A stretch of 64,000 nucleotides of DNA from Pseudomonadota bacterium (lineage in GTDB: Bacteria; Myxococcota_A; UBA796; GCA-2862545): the NCBI GenBank assembly GCA_947475315.1, contig CANJMY010000008.1, positions 1 through 64,000 on the forward strand, read 5' to 3'. Shown here in pieces: positions 1-7,949 of the stretch. The notes under the pieces are model-generated. The model did not search any database. It saw only the letters and a list, made by a program, of their open reading frames with translations, and was not told the DNA's origin. Numbering within the stretch: the stretch's first letter is position 1; each line of letters begins with the position of its first letter. A program made the position numbers and the translations under genes.

Positions 1-285
1 ACCGACGGCGACACCCACGGCTTCGCGCGCGTCCACGTCGATCACCGCGGGCGGATCGTCGCGGCGACGGCGGTGGGCGCCGGTGCAGGCGAGTCGATCG
101 CCGAGGTGACGCTGGCCATGACCCAAGGCCTGACGCTGGGTCAGATCGGGGCCACGATCCACGCGTACCCGACGCGCGCCGAGGCCTGGAAGCGCCTGGC
201 CGACATGCACAACCGAACCCGGCTGACACCCACGGTGGCGGGCTGGATCCGGCGATGGATCCGCCTCTGGCTCGGGGCCGCCTGA
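1..285 (+). CDS. FAD-dependent pyridine nucleotide-disulfide oxidoreductase, C-terminal fragment
   Basis: Only the last 94 residues lie in the window; the reading frame is open from base 1. They resemble the dimerisation domain of mercuric reductase/dihydrolipoamide dehydrogenase-type flavoenzymes: a stretch ending AATAVGAGAGE, then a helix, then HAYPTRAEAWK, which corresponds to the conserved H-x-x-PT-x-x-E of this family, where the His/Glu pair of the partner subunit works at the redox disulfide. The tail after this motif (RTRLTPTVAGW and an Arg/Trp-rich end) is like that of mercuric-reductase-like proteins often found near TVP38 membrane proteins. The stop overlaps the next start (TGATG), so the two genes are translationally coupled. 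The FAD and NAD domains are outside the window, so the substrate cannot be judged. Confidence 0.75.
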   Translation, partial: TDGDTHGFARVHVDHRGRIVAATAVGAGAGESIAEVTLAMTQGLTLGQIGATIHAYPTRAEAWKRLADMHNRTRLTPTVAGWIRRWIRLWLGAA

Positions 286-968
286 TGCGGGTGAGCGTGA
301 TCATCCCCACGCTGAACGAGGCGGATCGCCTGCCCGCGCTGCTCGACGCGCTGCGCTGGATGCCGCTGCACGAGGTGATCGTCGCCGACGCCTCCAGCCC
401 AGACGGCACCGCGGCGGTCGCGTCCGCGCGCGGGGGCCGGGTGATCGCGGACGCGCCGCGCGGTCGGGGGCGACAGCTCGCCGCCGGGGCAAAGGTCGCG
501 ACCGGGGACGTGCTCTGGTTCATCCACGCCGACGCGATGCCGCCGGTGGACGCCGTCGCGCAGATCCGCGCCGCGCTCTCACGCCCAGGGGTCGTGGGCG
601 GTGCCTTCCTGCTTCGCACCGTGGACGAGGGCGACGGTGCGCCGCTCGGCCCGATCGTCCGGTTCGCCGACGTGCGCAGCCGCTACACGCACGCGCCCTA
701 CGGCGATCAGGCGATCTTCTGCCGTCGTGACGCGCTCGAGCGCGCGGGTGGTGTGCCTGAGCTCGCCCTGTTCGAGGACTTGGCGCTCTCGCTCGCGCTG
801 CGCCGCCAAGGACGCCTGGTCACCGTGCCCGCCGAGGTGACGGTGTCGGGCCGCCGCTTCACGCGCGACCCGCTGCGCGCGGTCGTGTGGATGAACGTGC
901 TGCCGGTGCTTTGGCGCGCGGGCGTGCCCGCCGAGCGGCTGGCCGCCTGGTACGGCAACCCGCGCTGA
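285..968 (+). CDS. Family 2 glycosyltransferase, rSAM/selenodomain-associated type (TIGR04283-like)
   Basis: A 227-residue protein. The start ATG at 285 shares one base with the upstream stop; an earlier GTG-class start at 255 would lie inside the preceding gene. It opens with RVSVIIPTLNEADRLPALL, the GT-A nucleotide-binding strand, has ADASSPDGT further on and a DxD-like HADAMP motif (about residue 85) for metal and sugar-nucleotide binding. GDQAIFCRR and FEDLALSLALRR fit the acceptor side of this short, soluble subfamily. Family members commonly neighbour a disulfide oxidoreductase and radical SAM/selenocysteine-associated genes. The upstream oxidoreductase fragment and the tRNA-Sec about 6 kb downstream fit that pattern. 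Sugar and acceptor are unknown. Confidence 0.8.
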   Translation: MRVSVIIPTLNEADRLPALLDALRWMPLHEVIVADASSPDGTAAVASARGGRVIADAPRGRGRQLAAGAKVATGDVLWFIHADAMPPVDAVAQIRAALSRPGVVGGAFLLRTVDEGDGAPLGPIVRFADVRSRYTHAPYGDQAIFCRRDALERAGGVPELALFEDLALSLALRRQGRLVTVPAEVTVSGRRFTRDPLRAVVWMNVLPVLWRAGVPAERLAAWYGNPR

Positions 969-987
969 GCGAACGACACGGCCTGCG

Positions 988-3363
988 TCACTGCGCGGTG
1001 GGCACGCCGTCGACCGCCGCAGAGCTGAGGAAGTCGCGCACGGTGGCCTGCGCCTCCGGCCGCGCGAACAGCACGAAGTGCGCGTCGGTCGTGGGGGGCT
1101 TGGCGTACAGGACCGCCACGCCGGTCACGCCACCGGCCACGTTCGACGACACCGGGAAGGTCTCCTGCGTGATGTACTGAAGGGGCGTGCTCCCGTTCGC
1201 GACCTGACCCACACCCAGCGCGCGGGCGAGCGCGTACTGCGTGCTGTCCGGGCTGTAGGTGTCGCCCACGCCGTAGAGCTGGAGCACCGAGCGCGCGGTG
1301 CTGCCCGGCTGCGGCGACGAGAGGAGGTAGCGGGCCTGGTTCACGCCGTCCGACGTGTCGGCGAGCTGCTGCGCGAGGTTGAGCACGGGGTGCATGCGCG
1401 ACACGCCGGCGTCCGCCAGCCCCACGCGCACCATCTGGGCGACGTTTCGCGGGCTGGTCTTGTCGAGCAGCGCGTTGACCGTGAGCGCGCCCGCGCCGGA
1501 CAGGATCACGCCGTCAAGCGCGGGCTCGTAGGCGGCGAACATCGGCCCGACCACGCCGCCCTGGCTGTGACCCAGGAAGAAGAAGCGGCTCAAGTCGAAG
1601 CGGATGTCGGTGCCCGTGGGGCTCTCGCCCGACGCCAGGTCGAGTGAGTCGAGCAGCCGGGTGATCGTCCACAGGTCCGCGGCCTCCTGGAGCGCGTTGT
1701 CGCGCGCGGCGCGCGGGTTCAGCGGGTTGAAGAACAGCACGTCGGGCGCGTAGGCGTCCGGGTCCACGTCGAGCCAGGCCTGTTTGAAGGCCTCTTTGTG
1801 CGCGCGCGGGCCGTGCAGCGGCGCGTCGAGGCTGATCATCGCGAACTCGACGGGCTGATCGGCCCAGGCGCCTTCGGTCAGCGCTTCGGCCAGGCCTTCG
1901 CGCTCAAAGGACGTGTAGTTCCCGCCGGTGCCGTGCGCGTAGAGGATGACCGGCCAGCCCGCGGCCGGCATCTCGCCGCCCTTCGGGATGGTGATGGCGA
2001 CGTGCACGTCCTCGGAGCGCACCGGCGAGAGCAGGCCCGCCACGGGCTCGGCGATCCCACCACCGTCGGCGAAGTCCTTGAACGGCGGCGTGCCCTCCTG
2101 GAACTGCGGCAAGGCAACGACGGCTTGGATCTCGGTGTAGAGCGCGGCCGGGTCGGTGCAGCCGCGGGTGTCGTCGGCCGGATCGGCGAACGGATCGGCG
2201 CCGCTCCCGCAGACCACCGCGTCCTTGAGCGTGGGCTCGGGCGCGGCGTCAACCGCGGCGCGGATCAGCTTGGGCACGCGGGTGACGTCCATGACCGTGA
2301 ACACGGCCGCCGCGGCGACCTTGCTCGGGTCGATCGACTGGGCGGTCAGGTAGGCGCGGAGCGGCGCGTAGGCCTGCCAGGCGTGATCGAGGCGCGGGTC
2401 CTTGGGGGCGTCGGTGGCGAGCATGGCGGGGAAGTCGGCGTCCTGCACGGGGGCGCGGCCGCTCTTGTCCAGGATGTCGGTGGACAGTATCGCCGCGTAG
2501 GTGTGCAGCGGCTCGAGCGGGCGCCCGTCGTTCGGGGTCAGCGCGATCCAGTTCTCGCAGATGTAGGGCGTCCGAGCGCTGCTGATGTTGTAGCCGAACG
2601 GCACGAGATCGGGTGAACTGGCCCCGGGCGTGACGTCGACCAGCGCGACCGTGCCCTGGCCCGGCAGGCCGAACGAGAGCGTGTTGGCGTCGGGGTAGTC
2701 GCTGAACCGGAAGTAGACCGACTCGTTCGCGCCGAACTTGCCGAGCGACTCAGACTCGATCACGCGGATCATGTTGCCCACGACGTCGCCGAGCAGCGGG
2801 ATCAGGATGCCGGGCGACGGGTGGCCCGACAGGTCGAGGCGGTCGTCGTCGAGCGCGCGGATGTCGTTGGGGTAGGGCAGCCGGTAAAAGTCCGACAGCG
2901 ACTCGCCCTCGTCAGGCACCTCGAAGAAGACCTTGTAGTCGGTCGTCGGCGTGGTCGAGTCACACTCGGCGCCGGGCCAGAAAGGAAGCTCCAAGCCCTT
3001 GCACTTGTCGGCCGTGCAGGTCAGCCCGAGCTGGCAGTCGGTGGTGTCGGCGCAGGCCTCGTCGAAGCCCGCCGTGCCCGGGTCACCGGGATCGGCGCAC
3101 ACGCCGGTCGCCGAGCACACCAGGCCCAGGCGGCACTGGGTGGTGGCGGCGCACTCGGAGTCCTTGGTGAGCGTGCCGGGCGAACCTTCGGCGCGGCAGA
3201 TGCCGTCATGCGCGCACACCAAGCCGTTGAGACAGTCGTCCCAGGCGATGCACTCGTCGCCCTCCTTGTTCACGCGCCCGCCGTTGTTGCAGGCGGCGAC
3301 GGCGATCGTCCCCAGCAAGAGGAGCTGACGGCCGACCTGGAGAGCGGCGGAAGGGAAGCGCAT
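988..3363 (-). CDS. Alpha/beta-hydrolase lipoprotein with Cys-rich repeats
   Basis: 791 residues, predicted to be an outer-membrane-anchored lipoprotein. The chosen start (ATG, first base 3363) gives a signal peptide MRFPSAALQVGRQ then a Leu-rich core and lipobox VAAC with the acylated Cys at residue 25; an in-frame start 21 codons upstream would spoil the signal. Residues about 30-130 hold three repeats of the form C-x(5)-C-x(5)-C-x(5)-C, like the Cys-rich modules seen in secreted myxobacterial proteins. The C-terminal two thirds is an alpha/beta hydrolase: ILYAHGTGG (oxyanion loop) and GHSQGG with the nucleophile Ser near residue 599, and a late His in TDAHFVLF. Probably a surface esterase or lipase-like enzyme; the substrate is not identifiable. 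Divergent from the lipoprotein gene at 3470. Confidence 0.8.
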   Translation of the reverse strand: MRFPSAALQVGRQLLLLGTIAVAACNNGGRVNKEGDECIAWDDCLNGLVCAHDGICRAEGSPGTLTKDSECAATTQCRLGLVCSATGVCADPGDPGTAGFDEACADTTDCQLGLTCTADKCKGLELPFWPGAECDSTTPTTDYKVFFEVPDEGESLSDFYRLPYPNDIRALDDDRLDLSGHPSPGILIPLLGDVVGNMIRVIESESLGKFGANESVYFRFSDYPDANTLSFGLPGQGTVALVDVTPGASSPDLVPFGYNISSARTPYICENWIALTPNDGRPLEPLHTYAAILSTDILDKSGRAPVQDADFPAMLATDAPKDPRLDHAWQAYAPLRAYLTAQSIDPSKVAAAAVFTVMDVTRVPKLIRAAVDAAPEPTLKDAVVCGSGADPFADPADDTRGCTDPAALYTEIQAVVALPQFQEGTPPFKDFADGGGIAEPVAGLLSPVRSEDVHVAITIPKGGEMPAAGWPVILYAHGTGGNYTSFEREGLAEALTEGAWADQPVEFAMISLDAPLHGPRAHKEAFKQAWLDVDPDAYAPDVLFFNPLNPRAARDNALQEAADLWTITRLLDSLDLASGESPTGTDIRFDLSRFFFLGHSQGGVVGPMFAAYEPALDGVILSGAGALTVNALLDKTSPRNVAQMVRVGLADAGVSRMHPVLNLAQQLADTSDGVNQARYLLSSPQPGSTARSVLQLYGVGDTYSPDSTQYALARALGVGQVANGSTPLQYITQETFPVSSNVAGGVTGVAVLYAKPPTTDAHFVLFARPEAQATVRDFLSSAAVDGVPTAQ

Positions 3364-3469
3364 GCGGGCCCCTGGGCGTAGGACCCCATCGTACCCTGCG
3401 GAGCGGGCGTGCAACCACTGGCGCAAAATGGGGGCGGATCACGGCCAGGCGTGGCAGACTTGGGCGGGG

Positions 3470-4024
3470 GTGCGCGTCGTGCGTGGGTTCGGGGCGTGGA
3501 TGTGGGTCGCGGGGTGCACGTCGTCGGTCACGCCGCCGCCGTCGCCCGACACCGATGGGTGCGTCCCGACCGACACCGGCCCGGGTGCGGACTGCGGCGC
3601 GGCGGGCCTGATCACGGTCGGCACCGGGACGAGCGTGTTCGTGGCACGCTCCGCGGTGGATCCCTGGCCGCTGGAGCGCGGCAGCCAGGGGCTTCAGCAC
3701 GTGATGCTGTCGCTGCGCCTGCCGGTCGATCCCGCCGCGCTGCCCGTCCCCCGCGCGGCGCTCACCGTGAGCGCGTGGCGGGTGGAGGACGGTCTGGCGG
3801 TGTCGACCGCGTTCACCTCCGGCTGGGCCCTCGACCCGGCCGAAGGCGGCGCTGAGGTCGTGGGCGTGCGGGTGGTTCTGCCGGTCCTCGACGACGTGCT
3901 CGGGCGGCCGGTGGGGTTTGACGTGCGCGTGGTGCCCGTCGGGTCGACCGAGCCGCTGCACGGGTGGGCGAGCGGGGTGGTTGACTGGGTGCCGGGCGAC
4001 ACGGACGTCGTCGAAGTGCCGTGA
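3470..4024 (+). CDS. Small putative lipoprotein, function unknown
   Basis: 184 residues from GTG 3470. That start gives a compact lipoprotein signal (MRVVRGFGAWMWVAGC, Cys 16) followed by a Pro/Asp/Thr-rich linker. GTG 3479 (preceded by a G-rich stretch) and ATG 3428 are alternatives; 3428 would give an unusually long N-terminus. After the linker comes a domain of about 140 residues with alternating hydrophobic strands (SLRLPVDP, LTVSAWRV, VGVRVVLPVLDD, FDVRVVPVG), which suggests a beta-sandwich, but no known family was recognised. Two Cys residues in the linker could form a disulfide. Likely exported and envelope-associated. Promoters for this gene and the divergent hydrolase must lie in 3364-3469. 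Confidence 0.55.
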   Translation: MRVVRGFGAWMWVAGCTSSVTPPPSPDTDGCVPTDTGPGADCGAAGLITVGTGTSVFVARSAVDPWPLERGSQGLQHVMLSLRLPVDPAALPVPRAALTVSAWRVEDGLAVSTAFTSGWALDPAEGGAEVVGVRVVLPVLDDVLGRPVGFDVRVVPVGSTEPLHGWASGVVDWVPGDTDVVEVP

Positions 4025-4034
4025 GGCCTTGCGC

Positions 4035-4976
4035 TTAGGGCGCGCCCACCCGGCCGCGCAGCTCGGCGCGGACGTCCTCGGTGTACAGCGCCTCCAGCGC
4101 GGCGATCGCGTCGTTGAGCTCGTCGTGGCCGCGGGCGTCCGGCAGCCGGACCTTGAGCTTGACCAGCAGATCGCCCGCCGGCTTGGCCTTGGGGGTGACG
4201 CCCTTGCCGCGCAGGCGCAGCGACTGACCGGACTGCGCCCCCGCGGGGACCTTGAGGTTGACGTTGCCCTCCAGGGTGGGGACCTCGATGGTGGCGCCGC
4301 GCAGGGCCTCGCTCAGGGTGATGGGCACCTCCAGGATGAGGTTGTCGCCGTCGCGCTCAAAGACCAGGTCGTCGGCGACCGAGATGGTGAGCAGCAGATC
4401 GCCGGCAGGGCCGCCCCGCGCGCCCGCCAGACCCTGGCCGCGCAAGCGCAGGCTGCCGCCGTCTCGCACGCCGGGCGGGATGCGCACCGTCACCTGCTTC
4501 CCGTCGATGCCGATCATGCGCTCGCCGCCGCGCACCGCGGTGCGGAAGTCGAGCGTCATCTCCGCCGAAATGTCGCGTCCCTTGGCGGGGCCTCGGGCGG
4601 CGCCGGGGCCAGCTCGGAAGCCGCCACGGCCGCCCAGCCCCCCGCCGAACATCTGGCTGAGCAGGTCGTCCATGTCGACGCCGCCGTCGGAGCCCGGACT
4701 GCCCTGGCCGCGCCAGTCGCGCTGGCCGCGGGCGGCCTTTTCGTTGAAGCCCAGCTTCTCGGCGTCCTCGCCGAACTCATCGTAAAGCTTGCGCTTGGCC
4801 GTGTCGGACAGCACCTCGTAGGCGTTGTTGACCTCCTTGAACTTGGCCTCTGCCGCCGTGTCTCCCGCGTTGCGATCGGGGTGGTACTTCTGGGCCAGCG
4901 TTCGATACGCCTTCTTGATCGTCTTGTCGTCGGCGTCAGTCGGGACGCCGAGCGTGTCGTAGTACTGCCGATGCAT
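4035..4976 (-). CDS. DnaJ-family co-chaperone, CbpA-like (class B, no zinc finger)
   Basis: 313 residues. ATG at 4976 follows a strong purine-rich site (GGGAGGGGGC). The J domain is at residues 1-70 with the HPD tripeptide in KYHPDRNAG, which stimulates DnaK ATPase. A Gly-rich segment (about residues 100-130, QMFGGGLGGRGGF) follows, then two C-terminal beta domains with the repeated peptide-binding signature RIPPGVRDG and KVPAGAQSG. The CxxCxGxG zinc repeats of classical DnaJ are absent, which places it with CbpA/DjlB-type co-chaperones. No dnaK or grpE is nearby. It is divergent from the small membrane protein at 5087 and convergent with the lipoprotein at 3470. Confidence 0.92.
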   Translation of the reverse strand: MHRQYYDTLGVPTDADDKTIKKAYRTLAQKYHPDRNAGDTAAEAKFKEVNNAYEVLSDTAKRKLYDEFGEDAEKLGFNEKAARGQRDWRGQGSPGSDGGVDMDDLLSQMFGGGLGGRGGFRAGPGAARGPAKGRDISAEMTLDFRTAVRGGERMIGIDGKQVTVRIPPGVRDGGSLRLRGQGLAGARGGPAGDLLLTISVADDLVFERDGDNLILEVPITLSEALRGATIEVPTLEGNVNLKVPAGAQSGQSLRLRGKGVTPKAKPAGDLLVKLKVRLPDARGHDELNDAIAALEALYTEDVRAELRGRVGAP

Positions 4977-5086
4977 GCCCCCTCCCGAGGGTCCGTCGTC
5001 GCGGGTGGAGCCACCGCAGCGCCAACGGGTTGTGACGAGAGGATAGCCACGCAACGCGCTACGGAAAGCGCCCCGGGAGAAGTCGG

Positions 5087-5455
5087 ATGGCGGAGCTGGG
5101 CCAGGTGCCGGTTGAGAAGGACCCCAAGAAGGGCATGTTGGACGCGTACTGGGAGCGCTACGGCACCGCGATGGTGGTGTCGTTCCTGGGCGTGCTCGCC
5201 ATTGAGATGGTGATCTTCACGCCGATGATCCACTTCGGCGTCGACATCAGCCCGCTGATGAAGTTCGGCTACGACAACTTTGGCCTGGGGAGCGGCACGG
5301 TGGGGCCGGTGAAGCCGGGCTGGATCGCGGCGATCCTCGCGGCGTACGTCGCCACGCGCGTGACCAAGCCTGTCACCTGGCCGCTGTCGTTCGCGCTGAC
5401 GCCGCTGGTGGCGCGGTGGATTGGGACGGAGAAGGCGGAGGAGCCGAAGGGGTGA
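5087..5455 (+). CDS. Small membrane protein resembling DUF1279/FAM210
   Basis: 122 residues; ATG preceded by GGGAGA at about 7 bases. Two hydrophobic segments, about residues 27-48 (AMVVSFLGVLAIEMVIFTP) and 80-92, are followed by RVTKPVTWPLSFALTPLVARW. An N-terminal aromatic Tyr/Trp cluster (AYWERYG), a first helix, a Gly-rich spacer and a second helix with T/K-P-x-x-x-PL-x-x-x-TP match my recollection of the DUF1279 domain of eukaryotic FAM210 proteins. That assignment is by pattern only and is tentative. Function in bacteria is unknown to me. It sits between divergent cbpA-like and lipoprotein genes, so it may be transcribed alone. Confidence 0.65.
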   Translation: MAELGQVPVEKDPKKGMLDAYWERYGTAMVVSFLGVLAIEMVIFTPMIHFGVDISPLMKFGYDNFGLGSGTVGPVKPGWIAAILAAYVATRVTKPVTWPLSFALTPLVARWIGTEKAEEPKG

Positions 5456-5504
5456 GGGCGATCGGGCGCGGCGCGCTCGCGGACCGTTCTTCGGGCGCCT
5501 GATC

Positions 5505-5527
5505 GATTCTCACGAGGGTGAAGAATC
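5505..5527. other. Intergenic hairpin
   Basis: GATTCTCAC at 5505-5513 and GTG-A-AGAATC at 5518-5527 can pair over nine base pairs with one bulged A and a GAGG loop. It lies between the stop at 5455 and the start at 5558. No T-run follows, so it is not a standard intrinsic terminator in either direction; it could be an operator or an mRNA leader structure. It is one of the few AT-containing segments in this neighbourhood. Confidence 0.4.
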
Positions 5528-5557
5528 TGTGTGCTACGGTCCGTCCAGGAGGCCTGA

Positions 5558-6373
5558 ATGGCCCGCGCTTGGACCGTGGTCGTTGCGTGTGTGTGGTCTG
5601 TCGCGTGTGCCAGCGGCGGCGACAAGCCCCAGGGGGGGGGCACGGACGCCGAGGACACGGACGGCCTCGTCGCCGACACCGACGTCGCGGATGGGGACAC
5701 GGACACGGCCCTGTTCGCGGAGACCGGCCTGTTCGACACGGATGCGCCGACTCCGACCGACACCTCGCAGCCGGCCGACACCGACCCTCCGACGGCTGCC
5801 GGGTTGGCGTTTGGTGACCTTGTGCTCACTGAGCTGATGATCGAGCCCTCAACCCTCGACTGCGACCCCGTGCTCACGGGTCAATACATCGAACTGAAGA
5901 ACGCCACGGATCACGTGGTCAACCTTCAGGGGCTCGTCCTTCGGTTCGGCCAGGCCTCGGACGCGGTCGCACAGGACGTGCGGGTGCAGCCGGGCGCCTA
6001 CGTGGTCGGGCGCCCAGACACGACGGCGTGTCCTGGGTTCCCGCCGTCGTTCTCCGCGGACTTCACGTACGCGGCCAGCGTGGTCCTGTCCGCGCAGGGG
6101 CCGTCGACGACCGTCCAGATCCTTACACCGCAGTCGATCACGATCGACAGCGTGAACGTCAACCCGTGGGCTCTTGGTGGGCCGAGCGCGCGCTTCCTGT
6201 CGGGCCACGCCGCGCACCTCAACGCGGGCGCTGAGGACGCAGCGTCCAACGACCTGCCGTCGAATTGGTGCAGCGCGGACGAGTCTCTCGGGACCTCGCT
6301 CCCGGTGGAGGACGCCACGTTTGGCACGCCCGGGCGGGCGGCGCAGGGCTGCGAGAGCGTGCCGACGCCGTGA
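5558..6373 (+). CDS. Lipoprotein with lamin-tail-like (LTD) domain
   Basis: 271 residues; ATG with a strong AGGAGG at 5547-5552. The signal peptide ends in lipobox SVAC (Cys 17), followed by a linker of about 55 residues full of Asp-Thr-Asp runs, common in secreted proteins of this group. From about residue 88 it reads FGDLVLTELMIEP ... GQYIELKNATDHVVNLQG, matching the LTD (lamin tail) fold, an Ig-like domain that bacteria use in surface and extracellular nuclease/phosphatase proteins. The late Cys residues (NWCSADE, QGCES) probably form a disulfide. No catalytic domain is attached. A run of nine G residues lies in the coding sequence at 5632-5640. Confidence 0.75.
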   Translation: MARAWTVVVACVWSVACASGGDKPQGGGTDAEDTDGLVADTDVADGDTDTALFAETGLFDTDAPTPTDTSQPADTDPPTAAGLAFGDLVLTELMIEPSTLDCDPVLTGQYIELKNATDHVVNLQGLVLRFGQASDAVAQDVRVQPGAYVVGRPDTTACPGFPPSFSADFTYAASVVLSAQGPSTTVQILTPQSITIDSVNVNPWALGGPSARFLSGHAAHLNAGAEDAASNDLPSNWCSADESLGTSLPVEDATFGTPGRAAQGCESVPTP

Positions 6374-6498
6374 GCGGTGGGGGCGACCGCGCGACAAAGG
6401 ACGTGATGCGCTGACGCTTGCGCACAATCGGAGGCACACGCGGACGAACAGGCGTTTGGGTCGGTCCGTAGCCAGCCTTGTCACCCACGAGGCCCGCC

Positions 6499-6900
6499 AT
6501 GCAGACACCGTCCGAAACCACCCCGTCTCCCCGAACCCCTTGGCGCGCCCGCCTGGGCTGGATGTTCGTCGGAGGCGCGGCGGTCGTCGGCGCCGAGACG
6601 GTGCTCGTGGTGTTCCTGCTCGCCGGGATGCCGTGCGAGTCGCAGAAGTCGACCGCCGAGCTGTCGATCTCCCGAATCAGCGAGAAGGTGAAGATCTTCC
6701 AGGTGAAGAAGAAGCGCCTGCCCGCGTCTATGGAGGAGCTGTACGCGGGCGAGTCCCAGCCCAAGGACCCGTGGGGGAACCCGTTCGTGATCCAGAATGG
6801 GGCCGAGCCCGCCGGGTACGACATCGTCTCGTACGGCGCGAACGGGGAGGTCGGCGGTACCGGCCTGGACGCGGACGTCCGCTTGAGCGAGCTTGACTAG
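6499..6900 (+). CDS. Membrane-anchored protein with GspG-like pseudopilin C-terminal domain
   Basis: 133 residues. ATG 6499 has GAGG six bases upstream and is preferred over an in-frame TTG at 6478. A single membrane helix lies at about residues 22-45 (MFVGGAAVVGAETVLVVFLLAG). The C-terminus DPWGNPFVIQNG ... YDIVSYGANGEVGGTG plus a terminal LDAD resembles the calcium-binding end of the type II secretion major pseudopilin GspG. The canonical prepilin cleavage motif (G-FTLIE) is missing; the N-terminal tail is Pro/Thr-rich instead. So it is probably not a processed pseudopilin but an uncleaved membrane-tethered relative. No other T2SS genes are near. Confidence 0.6.
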   Translation: MQTPSETTPSPRTPWRARLGWMFVGGAAVVGAETVLVVFLLAGMPCESQKSTAELSISRISEKVKIFQVKKKRLPASMEELYAGESQPKDPWGNPFVIQNGAEPAGYDIVSYGANGEVGGTGLDADVRLSELD

Positions 6901-6979
6901 GCGTGATCCCGCTCGGTCAGGTCGGCCTGGACCCGTTGGTCGCGCAGCGGACGCGCGCCCACGGCGTTAGAGTGGTGGC

Positions 6980-7076
6980 GGCAGGTCGCGCCAGGCTGGT
7001 GCCGGTCCCGGTCTTCAAAACCGTGTGGAGCCCTTCGGAAGGAGGACTCGGTGGGTTCGATCCCCATGGCCTGCCG
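6980..7076 (+). tRNA. selC: tRNA-Sec (anticodon TCA)
   Basis: An 8-bp acceptor stem pairs GGCAGGTC (6980-6987) with GGCCTGCC (7068-7075, one T-G wobble). A discriminator G and an encoded CCA follow (7077-7079). The anticodon loop CTTCAAA (7013-7019) carries TCA at 7015-7017. The T arm is GTGGG-TTCGATC-CCCAT (7051-7067), and a long extra arm spans about 7028-7049. The 8+5 acceptor/T arrangement, long variable arm and UCA anticodon are specific to bacterial selenocysteine tRNA. Oddities: the closing pair of the anticodon stem is a C-T mismatch. The D arm can fold either as GGC-TGGT-GCC with outer mismatches or as GCGCC/GGTGC. A -10-like TAGAGT (6968-6973) sits just upstream. No selA, selB or selD is in the window. 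Confidence 0.85.
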
Positions 7077-7210
7077 CCACACCCGTTCGTCCTCCACGCC
7101 AGGCGCGCCACGGTCGGCGTCCTCGTCTCTGAATGCGGGGCTCGCTCTACATGGCACCCGCGTGCACGGCACGAAACGTGCAGGGCGGCTGGACACCGTA
7201 GAGGCGCGCC

Positions 7211-7891
7211 ATGAGGTCCGTCGCCGCGATCCTCGTCCTCACCACCGCGTGCACATGCGCCTTGGGCCAGCGGGCGGTGTTTTTGGGTGGCGGCGCGGTG
7301 TCCGTGACGCTCGCGCCCGTCGACCCAGGCGCGCCGCACGGCAGCTTCCAGACCGCGGGCACGACGACCGAAGGGTTCGCCAACTTCGGGGAAGGCTTGG
7401 GCGCCGTGACCCAAGGGGCGATCGAACACGGCGTCGCCCAGGCCGCGATGCGCACGTCCACGATCGCGAGCGACGCGTGGGAGGTTCAGGCCTCGTTCCT
7501 GGTCCCGGCCGACGCGAACCCGCTGGATGGGTGCGGCGGCGAAGCAGAGTGGCTCGCCGTGCGCTTGTGGGGCGACAAAGACGAAGTCGGCCACGCGGTG
7601 CAGTTTGGCGTGCGCAGCGACACCGACACCGACACCGACGCCATGTTGGACACGTCGCCCCAAGTGGCGCGTAAGGGCGTAGGAACGCTCGAGACGGCCG
7701 AAGCGGGCCGGTTCCCGTTGTCGGGGACGTTCCGGACCCGCGGGGAGACCTGGTCGTCGAGCAAGCGGCGCTGCGCCGACGGTGAATTGGGCGTGAGCGA
7801 CATCGAGCTCACCTGGGCCTTCGATCCCGAGGTCCAGGTGGTCGTCGAGACGTGCAAGCCCACGACGAAGATGCAAATCGACGTGTTCTAG
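7211..7891 (+). CDS. Exported protein of unknown function
   Basis: 226 residues; ATG with GAGG six bases upstream. The N-terminus MRSVAAILVLTTACTCALG is a signal peptide, possibly a lipoprotein signal with a weak TTAC lipobox (Cys 14). The rest has mixed polar strands, an Asp-Thr repeat (DTDTDTDA, near residue 140) and four further Cys residues. It ends without a membrane segment. No family recognised. It lies directly downstream of tRNA-Sec and converges on boxB; no sign of operon membership. Confidence 0.5.
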   Translation: MRSVAAILVLTTACTCALGQRAVFLGGGAVSVTLAPVDPGAPHGSFQTAGTTTEGFANFGEGLGAVTQGAIEHGVAQAAMRTSTIASDAWEVQASFLVPADANPLDGCGGEAEWLAVRLWGDKDEVGHAVQFGVRSDTDTDTDAMLDTSPQVARKGVGTLETAEAGRFPLSGTFRTRGETWSSSKRRCADGELGVSDIELTWAFDPEVQVVVETCKPTTKMQIDVF

Positions 7892-7949
7892 GCGGGGCTT
7901 GGGTCTTGAGGACGGACCGGCGACGCGCCAATCGCATCAACCCCGCCGC

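Noticed and set aside
3428-3470. ATG 3428 as start of the small lipoprotein
   Set aside because: It would give a long N-terminus without a proper signal peptide, and no ribosome binding site precedes it.
7150-7165. TGGCAC-like sigma-54 element before the exported protein at 7211
   Set aside because: The GG to GC spacing is nine rather than ten bases, and sigma-54 promoters tolerate little change there.
7619-7640. Short GACACC tandem repeat
   Set aside because: It simply encodes the Asp-Thr linker of the exported protein; too short to treat as a DNA repeat or CRISPR.
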